A stretch of DNA of 17,869 bases from an uncultured Gemella sp. (GTDB lineage Bacteria > Bacillota > Bacilli > Staphylococcales > Gemellaceae), in NCBI GenBank assembly GCA_947254465.1, contig CAMYEU010000012.1, positions 1 through 17,869 on the forward strand. Reading direction: 5' to 3'. Positions 13,206 to 17,869 of the stretch are shown one piece after another (position 1 is the stretch's first letter; each line of letters begins with the position of its first letter). A program made the position numbers and the translations under genes. The notes below the pieces were generated by a model, which was given only the letters and a program-made list of their open reading frames with translations, was not told the DNA's origin and searched no databases.

Positions 13206-13823
13206 GTGATAGAAGTTAGACCTAGTTTTAAAGATATAGAATCATTTGAGGAATTTAACAAGTACTATTGGTATCGAGAAGAACTTTCGCAAATATGTAA
13301 ATCTCTTGGACTAGAGTATAGATGTACAAAGAAAGAATTGAACTATATTATTGAACAATATTTCAAGGGAAATAGAATAGAAAAGTCTACGAGGAAAGTA
13401 AACAAAAAACATATCGAAGTAATATCTTTAAATACACCATTGCTAGAATGTGGTTTTTCTTTTAACCAAAAATTTAGAGATTATTTTTCAGCTGTAACAG
13501 GAGTTAGTCCGTTTAAATTTAATGCTGATATGGCAACGGCTTGGAGAAAAGTAAAAAGTGATAACGATAAAGAATTTACAATTCAAGATATGATAAAAAT
13601 ATATTATGGAGAATCAGATTACGCCAAGTATGATAATTCTGCTTGTCAGTGGAATCAATTTCTGAAAGATTTTTTCGCAGATGAATCTAGCAATAATTAT
13701 TCTAACAAGTTGAAAGTTGCAGCTATCCTTTGGAAAGAAGTTAGAAACTCAAAGAATAAAAAAATTTATTCAAAACAACTTCTGAATGAATATGGATTCA
13801 AATTAGAGGAGTACCGCAAATAA
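13206..13823 (+). CDS. SAP domain / DUF6434-like protein
   Basis: The best start is GTG 13206, 7 bases after GGAGG (13194-13198), giving 205 residues; a TTG at 13161 lies upstream of that site and is unlikely. The N-terminal part (YYWYREELSQICKSLGLEYR, then CTKKELNYIIEQYFKG) fits a SAP-like helix-extended loop-helix, a DNA- or RNA-binding motif. The C-terminal part (FNQKFRDYFSAVTG, TAWRKVKS, YDNSACQWNQFLKDFFADES, AAILWKEVRN) fits the DUF6434 repeats that accompany it. No catalytic motif is seen, so binding is the likely role. It lies directly after the diverged rlmD tail repeat. Its last codons (EEYRK) and terminator region are duplicated 791 bases downstream. Confidence 0.75.
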   Translation: MIEVRPSFKDIESFEEFNKYYWYREELSQICKSLGLEYRCTKKELNYIIEQYFKGNRIEKSTRKVNKKHIEVISLNTPLLECGFSFNQKFRDYFSAVTGVSPFKFNADMATAWRKVKSDNDKEFTIQDMIKIYYGESDYAKYDNSACQWNQFLKDFFADESSNNYSNKLKVAAILWKEVRNSKNKKIYSKQLLNEYGFKLEEYRK

Positions 13824-13851
13824 AAATATATCTGATACTTTTTAATGATAG
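13808..13851 (+). repeat. 44-bp direct repeat, copy A (end of the SAP gene)
   Basis: Starts GGAGTACCG inside the last SAP codons and ends GATAG. It matches 14599-14642 at 42 of 44 positions. It contains the left arm ACTTTTTAATGATA of the hairpin that continues to 13873. Confidence 0.92.
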
Positions 13852-13873
13852 TATAAGGTTGTCGTTAAAAGGT
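13837..13873. repeat. Imperfect hairpin of the TATCGTTAAAAGGT family
   Basis: ACTTTTTAATGATA (13837-13850) can pair with TGTCGTTAAAAGGT (13860-13873), using G-T pairs and with about one mismatch. It is the degenerate counterpart of the perfect inverted repeat at 10631-10666 and, like it, leads straight into a RumA-like tail. Confidence 0.7.
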
Positions 13874-13947
13874 TTATGGATGCAGGTAGGATGATTGGAT
13901 ATACTTTTCATATGGAGTGTGCGACGCTACTTGTGAAAGGTGATTAA
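13852..13947 (+). pseudogene. Relic of a RumA-type methyltransferase 3' end (HMECATLL)
   Basis: A short open frame reads YKVVVKRFMDAGRMIGYTFH, then MECATLLVKGD and TAA 13945-13947. VKRF-[IM]-D is shared with the relic at 10658 and [HV/HM]-E-C with the rlmD end. No start or ribosome binding site. It separates the SAP gene from the ClbS-family gene. Confidence 0.6.
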
Positions 13948-14003
13948 TAGAAGAAAATTATAAAAGATAATAATATAGTATTTTGTAAAGAGAGGGATTA
14001 ATT

Positions 14004-14540
14004 GTGCCAAGACCAACGACAAAAAATGATTTAATGATAGTTGCCAAGGAAAGTTATGAAAAGTTAAACTTACTTATTTCAAAGATGACGAGTGAAGAGT
14101 TAAATACACCTTTTGATTTTTCAAAAGATAAAAAGAAAAAAGAAGCTCATTGGAGAAGAGATAAAAACTTAAGAGATATCTTAATTCATCTATATGAATG
14201 GCATAAACTTGTTTTGAATTGGGTACGTTCCAATCAAAAGGGAGAAGAGAAATCATTTATTCCTGAACCATATAACTGGAAAACTTACGGCGATATGAAT
14301 GTAGAATTTTGGAAAAAGCATCAGAATACGTCTCTAGAAGATGCAACAAAAGCTTTACAAAAATCTCATAAAGATATTTTGAAACTAGCCGAAAACTTTA
14401 CAAATGAAGAATTATTTTCAAAAAAAGTTTATAAATGGGTTGGCGGGAGTACATTGGGATCTTATTTTGTCAGTGCTACTTCTAGCCATTATGATTGGGC
14501 TATAAAAAAAATAAAGGCCCATCAAAAAAATTGCAAGTAA
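14004..14540 (+). CDS. ClbS/DfsB family four-helix bundle protein
   Basis: A 178-residue protein starting at GTG 14004, 7 bases after AGAGGG. The N-terminus MPRPTTKNDLMIVAKESYEK, the segment ILIHLYEWHKLVLNW (59-73) and the C-terminal SATSSHYDWAIKKIKAH are hallmarks of the DinB-like family that includes ClbS, which protects colibactin producers by opening the toxin's cyclopropane, and DfsB. The length fits. Nothing nearby resembles a colibactin pathway, so the substrate may be another electrophile, or the gene may be an orphan resistance determinant. It sits alone between a RumA-like relic and a duplicated piece of the SAP gene end, like a one-gene cassette. Confidence 0.85.
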   Translation: MPRPTTKNDLMIVAKESYEKLNLLISKMTSEELNTPFDFSKDKKKKEAHWRRDKNLRDILIHLYEWHKLVLNWVRSNQKGEEKSFIPEPYNWKTYGDMNVEFWKKHQNTSLEDATKALQKSHKDILKLAENFTNEELFSKKVYKWVGGSTLGSYFVSATSSHYDWAIKKIKAHQKNCK

Positions 14541-14559
14541 GCCATAAATGGAAAAATAC

Positions 14560-14595
14560 AAGGAAGTAAAGATAAATTAACGTAAACTTCCTTTT
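14560..14595 (+). terminator. Terminator after the ClbS-family gene
   Basis: AAGGAAGT (14560-14567) pairs with ACTTCCTT (14586-14593) around an 18-base loop, followed by a short T-run. Confidence 0.65.
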
Positions 14596-14598
14596 AGG

Positions 14599-14642
14599 GG
14601 AGTACCGTAAATAAAAATATATCTGATACTTTTTAACGATAG
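14599..14642 (+). repeat. 44-bp direct repeat, copy B (scar of the SAP gene end)
   Basis: Repeats 13808-13851 with two mismatches, including the codons EYRK and stop, although no gene leads into it. It ends in a lone left hairpin arm ACTTTTTAACGATA (14628-14641) with no partner arm. The ClbS cassette lies between the two copies. Confidence 0.92.
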
Positions 14643-14675
14643 CTCACATCTAAAAAATTATGAGGGGATTATAAG

Positions 14676-15440
14676 ATGAACGATTATATAAAATTAAACG
14701 AAGATAGATGGAATAATATAAAAAATGACTATACTGAGCCGTTGACACACGAACAATTAGAAGAAGCTAGAAATAATCCAATTTCTGTTGCATTAACTAT
14801 TGGAAAAAAAGTTCCAAAAGAATGGTTTGAAAAAGCAAATGGAAAAAAGATATTAGGTTTAGCCTGTGGTGGTGGCCAACAGGGGCCAGTTTTTGCTGTA
14901 AAAGGTTATGATGTAACCATAATGGATTTTTCTAAATCACAATTGCAAAGAGATGAAATGGTTGCTGAAAGAGAAGGTTTAAAAATTAACACAGTTCAAG
15001 GTGATATGACAAAACCATTTCCTTTTGAAAATGAAACTTTTGATATTATTTTTAATCCAGTTTCAAATGTATATATAGAAGATTTAGAAAATATGTATAA
15101 AGAAGCCTCTCGAGTATTGAAAAAGGGTGGATTGCTAATGGTCGGATTTATGAATCCTTGGATATACATGTATGATGCTGATATTGTATGGGATAAACCT
15201 GATGAGGAATTATTTCTAAAGTTTTCAATACCGTTTAATTCAAAAGAACTTGAAAAGGAAGGTAAGATAACCATAAATCCAGAATATGGATATGAATTTA
15301 GCCATACTTTAGAAACTCAGATTAGAGGACAACTAAAAAATGGTCTTGCTATGATAGATTTTTATGAATCGCGTGATAAAAGAAATAGATTATCACATTA
15401 TGGAAATGACTATATAGCTACACTTTGTATTAAATTATAA
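14676..15440 (+). CDS. Class I SAM-dependent methyltransferase (type 11 domain)
   Basis: A 254-residue enzyme. Residues about 56-155 form a Rossmann-like methyltransferase domain: motif I ILGLACGGGQQGPVFA (59-74), the acidic end of strand 2 VTIMDFS (80-86), VQGDMTKPFPFENETFDIIF (107-126) and EASRVLKKGGLLMVGF (143-158). The N-terminal LNEDRWNNIK and the aromatic-rich C-terminal half (NPWIYMYDADIVWD) would form the substrate pocket, so a small-molecule acceptor is more likely than nucleic acid. AGGGGATT lies upstream of ATG 14676. It is the last cargo gene of the accessory stretch. Substrate unknown. Confidence 0.85.
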   Translation: MNDYIKLNEDRWNNIKNDYTEPLTHEQLEEARNNPISVALTIGKKVPKEWFEKANGKKILGLACGGGQQGPVFAVKGYDVTIMDFSKSQLQRDEMVAEREGLKINTVQGDMTKPFPFENETFDIIFNPVSNVYIEDLENMYKEASRVLKKGGLLMVGFMNPWIYMYDADIVWDKPDEELFLKFSIPFNSKELEKEGKITINPEYGYEFSHTLETQIRGQLKNGLAMIDFYESRDKRNRLSHYGNDYIATLCIKL

Positions 15441-15855
15441 TCCTATAGAACATACTTCAGGAGAATAGTCCGTTTTATTTTACGTAAGTGTTGAATTTAA
15501 ATACCAATTTGTCTAACTCGAACAATTAAATAAAACGCCATAATATAGCAATTTATTAAACAGTAAATTAAAAAAATTTACTGTTTTTTCGTTTATATTG
15601 TCATATGCTTTAGTTTATTCTTGAAAAATCTTACCTATGTTAATTTCTCTTTTATATTTACTTCACTATAATATTTTATACATTTTTCAATAATTAATTT
15701 TCGTTGTGGATTTGTATACTATAAGGTTTATAAATTTTTAGAAAGGTAGCTTTTTATAAATTGTTTTCTATGAGCTATAATTTATAAGTTTTATTTATAT
15801 AAATATATGATAAGTATCAAATGAATTTTTAGAAGCAATTATCTAAGGTATTATA
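15441..15855. other. Intergenic region with one terminator and a long inverted repeat
   Basis: No gene is supported. CGTTTTATTT (15471-15480) and AAATAAAACG (15528-15537) form a perfect 10-bp inverted repeat 47 bases apart. A terminator is at 15559-15589. The remaining 265 bases are very AT-rich with stops in all frames. Confidence 0.6.
15559..15589 (+). terminator. Terminator at the end of the accessory region
   Basis: AACAGTAAATT (15559-15569) pairs perfectly with AATTTACTGTT (15575-15585) around AAAAA, followed by T. Confidence 0.88.
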
Positions 15856-16344
15856 TTATTTTTTATAATTCTCAATCTCTCTTGCTATTCTGCTTTTTCT
15901 TATTTTTCCATGGAGTATGTAGTTTATCAGAACATTTGGTTTATAAGATAATCGTACTTTATAATAATTTATATATTCTATTATTGCGAAAATCCAAATG
16001 CTAAGAGATATAATTGTTGGAGTGAAAGTTTGATGATTTACTATTATTATTAATATAGACAGGTATAGTAGAATTATATCTAATCTTCTTAGGTGATTAT
16101 AAATTTTTCCTAAGCTTGTTTTAGCGAAATTGTTATTTGATATTCTTTTTAAAAGAACTAACCAAAAGATGGAACCTTGTATAAGGATAAAACTTAGTAG
16201 GAATAGTGTGAAGATAACAGGAATTATAGATACAGTGTCAGTAATGTATATTTTGAATATAAAGAAATTTATCCAAAATATAATAACTGCAACTAATTCA
16301 CCAACAGCGAGACTTATTAAAGTTTTCTTTAAATGATTTTTCAT
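15856..16344 (-). CDS. Four-helix membrane protein, unknown function
   Basis: A 162-residue protein with about four membrane segments (roughly residues 10-32, 38-67, 88-104 and 107-125), a basic loop (KRISNNNFAKTSLGKIYNHLRR) and a basic C-terminal tail (GKIRKSRIAREIENYKK). AAGGAGA on the minus strand (complement of about 16353-16359) precedes the start. Its promoter carries a TGTTATAAT extended -10 on the minus strand, overlapped by inverted repeats, which suggests a dedicated repressor. The flanking genes are divergent or unrelated. No named family is recognised. Confidence 0.7.
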   Translation of the reverse strand: MKNHLKKTLISLAVGELVAVIIFWINFFIFKIYITDTVSIIPVIFTLFLLSFILIQGSIFWLVLLKRISNNNFAKTSLGKIYNHLRRLDIILLYLSILIIIVNHQTFTPTIISLSIWIFAIIEYINYYKVRLSYKPNVLINYILHGKIRKSRIAREIENYKK

Positions 16345-16377
16345 GATAGTTCTCCTTGCATACTATTAATTACTTAT

Positions 16378-16437
16378 ATTATAACATTTTATATAAAAAT
16401 GTTATTTAAAAATTTTAGTAGTTATCATATGATAACA
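16378..16437 (-). promoter_or_regulatory. Promoter with two palindromic operator candidates
   Basis: The minus-strand extended -10 (TGTTATAAT, complement of 16378-16386) overlaps ATAACATTTT-ATATA-AAAATGTTAT (16381-16405), a perfect 10-bp inverted repeat. A perfect 16-bp palindrome, GTTATCATATGATAAC, lies at 16421-16436. Both contain ATAACATTTT at their right or left part, as expected for repeated binding of one regulator. Confidence 0.65.
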
Positions 16438-16472
16438 TTTTAATATTGATAATCTCTATCAGGGGAATTCAT

Positions 16473-16501
16473 TTGTTGTTTTGTCAGTATTAGTATATAA
16501 T
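16473..16501 (+). promoter_or_regulatory. Promoter of the 16538 gene
   Basis: TTGTTG (16473-16478), 17 bases and TATAAT (16496-16501), 36 bases before ATG 16538. It diverges from the minus-strand promoter at 16378-16386. Confidence 0.7.
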
Positions 16502-16537
16502 CTTAATTGACAATATACATACTTTAGGAGAATAAGA

Positions 16538-16849
16538 ATGAAGTTAGAAGATTTTACAGAACAGGAACAAGAGCAGATAAAGAAAGGTCTTACTTTTTCA
16601 GTAATTAGCGACAAAGAAACTGCAGAAAGAATACTCTCATTGGTTCCTGAAGAATTAATGAAGAAAATACCATTTTTTGTAAGAAAGCATGCTAATACTC
16701 GTACAGTTAAGAGAATTTCTATTGAATACCCAGAACTTTATGCAGCAGCACAACAAGAAGGTGAGTGGCCAGAAAAAGAAAAAGAAGAGTTACGTAAAGT
16801 TATTACGAGTATTTTCCAAGAAAAAATGAATAAGCATAGTATTAAGTAA
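16538..16849 (+). CDS. Small charged helical protein, unknown function
   Basis: A 103-residue cytosolic protein with TTAGGAGA about 7 bases before ATG 16538. It is rich in Glu and Lys: MKLEDFTEQEQEQIKKGL, a central VPEELMKKIPFFVRKHANTR, and a C-terminal amphipathic helix KEKEELRKVITSIFQEKM. No membrane segment, signal or catalytic motif is visible. It has its own promoter and terminator, so it is a free-standing gene. I do not recognise the family. Confidence 0.65.
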   Translation: MKLEDFTEQEQEQIKKGLTFSVISDKETAERILSLVPEELMKKIPFFVRKHANTRTVKRISIEYPELYAAAQQEGEWPEKEKEELRKVITSIFQEKMNKHSIK

Positions 16850-16925
16850 TTAGACATACAAATTAAGGATTTTAGTATACGAGTATAACATACTGATCAA
16901 TATTAAATTTAAGATTAAAATAAAA

Positions 16926-16961
16926 AACGAACTAGATAGATTTTATCAGTTCGTTTTTTTT
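16926..16961 (+). terminator. Terminator after the 16538 gene
   Basis: AACGAACT (16926-16933) pairs with AGTTCGTT (16948-16955), with an A-run before and eight or more T after. Confidence 0.88.
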
Positions 16962-17120
16962 ATGAGATAATATACGTATATATTGTAATATTTATTTCTT
17001 TTTATAATTGTCAGTAAAAATAATATTTTATTAATATACACTAAATTAATGAATAATTTAAAGATGTATAATAGTATTTTTGAATAGGAAGATATAATTT
17101 AAAAATAAAATGGCAAATAC
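16962..17120. other. AT-rich intergenic region, nothing recognised
   Basis: No coding frame, RNA gene or clear repeat is visible. Several TATAAT-like words occur, as expected for this composition. The next promoter starts at 17121. Confidence 0.5.
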
Positions 17121-17149
17121 TTGCTCATTTTATAGAGATATAATATAAT
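17121..17149 (+). promoter_or_regulatory. Promoter of the secreted-protein gene
   Basis: TTGCTC (17121-17126), 17 bases and TATAAT (17144-17149), about 55 bases before ATG 17205. Confidence 0.7.
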
Positions 17150-17204
17150 TGTAAAGATATGAGATAAATTTATTATCTTTGTGTTGTTATATAAGGAGGA
17201 AGCT

Positions 17205-17824
17205 ATGATTAATACAAAGAAATATGTAATAAGAAAAGTGATAGTAATTGCTACTAGTATACTTATAGGCGTTACTACAGATTCATTTGAGACAATTTAT
17301 GCACAGCAAGCTAGTGAAAATAATAAATTGAGTGATTTAAACAGTATTGATTCAAAATCTATCGGAAAATCTGAAAAAGTAGAAAATACTATTTCTTCAG
17401 AAGATAAACTTTTAGGAGAGATTATTAAGGAAAAGATTGATTGGAATTTAATCGATAAAAAAGAATTTTTGAACTACTTATTGTCTGGTATTAAAGTTGA
17501 TAAAAATAAAGAGAGAGAAATAAAAAATTTATGGTTAGTTAAGGTAAATGAAATGTTAATTACCCATTCTAATAATGAAAATCTTCAAAAAATAAAGAAT
17601 ATCTTAGAAGAGGACCTAGAAGAAGACAATAAAAATAAAGAAATAAATGCTGACTCTAAATCAGAAAATAAAGATGTGGTAAAAGAAACACCTAAAAAAG
17701 AAATTGATTCAGGAAAAGGAAAAGAAGTTTCTAAAGAAGAACAAAATGATAAAGATAAAAAAGAAACGGAGTTAATGATACAAAAAAATATTTTAACTTC
17801 TAAATTATCAAATCATGATATATC
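17205..17824 (+). CDS. N-terminal part of a secreted surface protein (YSIRK-like signal)
   Basis: ATG 17205 follows AAGGAGG, and the frame stays open to the adapter junction at 17824, so about 206 residues are present and the C-terminus is missing. Residues 1-34 form a long signal peptide, with KKYVIRKVIVIATSILIG resembling the YSIRK motif of Gram-positive surface proteins and a probable cleavage after IYA. The mature part is polar and helical, rich in Lys, Glu, Asp, Asn and Ser, with long charged stretches (EEDLEEDNKNKE, KEVSKEEQNDKDKKE), like the spacer of a wall-anchored protein. An LPXTG anchor would be expected in the missing part. Adhesin domains are not visible. Truncation is by library construction, not biology. 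Confidence 0.8.
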
Positions 17825-17869
17825 CTGTCTCTTATACACATCTGACGCTGCCGACGATATGCAGTGTGT
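17825..17869. other. Nextera i5-side adapter, not genomic
   Basis: Bases 17825-17843 are the Tn5 mosaic end in the reverse sense (CTGTCTCTTATACACATCT), 17844-17857 are the Nextera read-1 linker, 17858-17865 are an 8-nt index (TATGCAGT), and GTGT begins the P5 oligo. Untrimmed adapter at the contig end. Confidence 0.98.

Noticed and set aside
8976..15855. CRISPR array or prophage in the accessory stretch
   Set aside because: The repeats are few, irregularly spaced and of different kinds, and no cas, capsid, terminase or integrase gene is visible.
33..17843. 19-bp terminal inverted repeats at the two ends, as if a transposon or linear plasmid
   Set aside because: They are the Tn5 mosaic ends of Nextera adapters, attached to index and linker sequence.

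Overview
The window reads as an assembled contig from a low-GC Gram-positive bacterium of the Bacillales type. The evidence is its very AT-rich DNA, strong GGAGG ribosome binding sites, obg followed directly by a pheB-type ACT gene, a 49-residue L33 protein and a RumA/RlmD-family methyltransferase. The gene set and codon use would suit Gemella or a close relative, but that genus call is inference. Both ends are artificial: bases 1-51 and 17825-17869 are Illumina Nextera adapter with index and Tn5 mosaic end. The real DNA is therefore about 52-17824, and the two edge genes are cut by library construction.

Left part (52-8971) is mostly chromosomal backbone: the tail of an unknown gene, a DegV fatty-acid-binding protein, a small membrane protein, a small transaldolase, rpmG, a decayed PemK/MazF-like toxin gene, two small unknown genes, a lipoprotein, a tRNA-Gly/tRNA-Asn operon with a perfect promoter, obgE-pheB, and rlmD.

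Middle part (8972-15440) is accessory. It holds single-copy cargo genes: a broken phospholipase-D-like nuclease, a GNAT acetyltransferase, an unknown 199-residue protein, a ribbon-helix-helix regulator with a DUF4343-type ATP-grasp enzyme, a SAP/DUF6434-type protein, a ClbS/DfsB-family protein and a SAM methyltransferase. Between the cargo genes lie short relics that encode the C-terminal motif HVEC-V-L of RumA-type methyltransferases, the same motif that ends the intact rlmD. The relics come with a 14-bp motif, TATCGTTAAAAGGT, often as a hairpin. The rlmD 3' end, including its terminator, is repeated in diverged form about 4.1 kb downstream. No recombinase gene remains. I read the region as repeated accretion of small elements at the 3' end of rlmD, leaving att-like scars. 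This is the most interesting feature of the window.

Right part (15441-17824) is AT-rich intergenic DNA, a membrane protein with a palindrome-rich promoter, a small helical protein of unknown function, and the start of a secreted protein with a YSIRK-like signal peptide that runs into the adapter.
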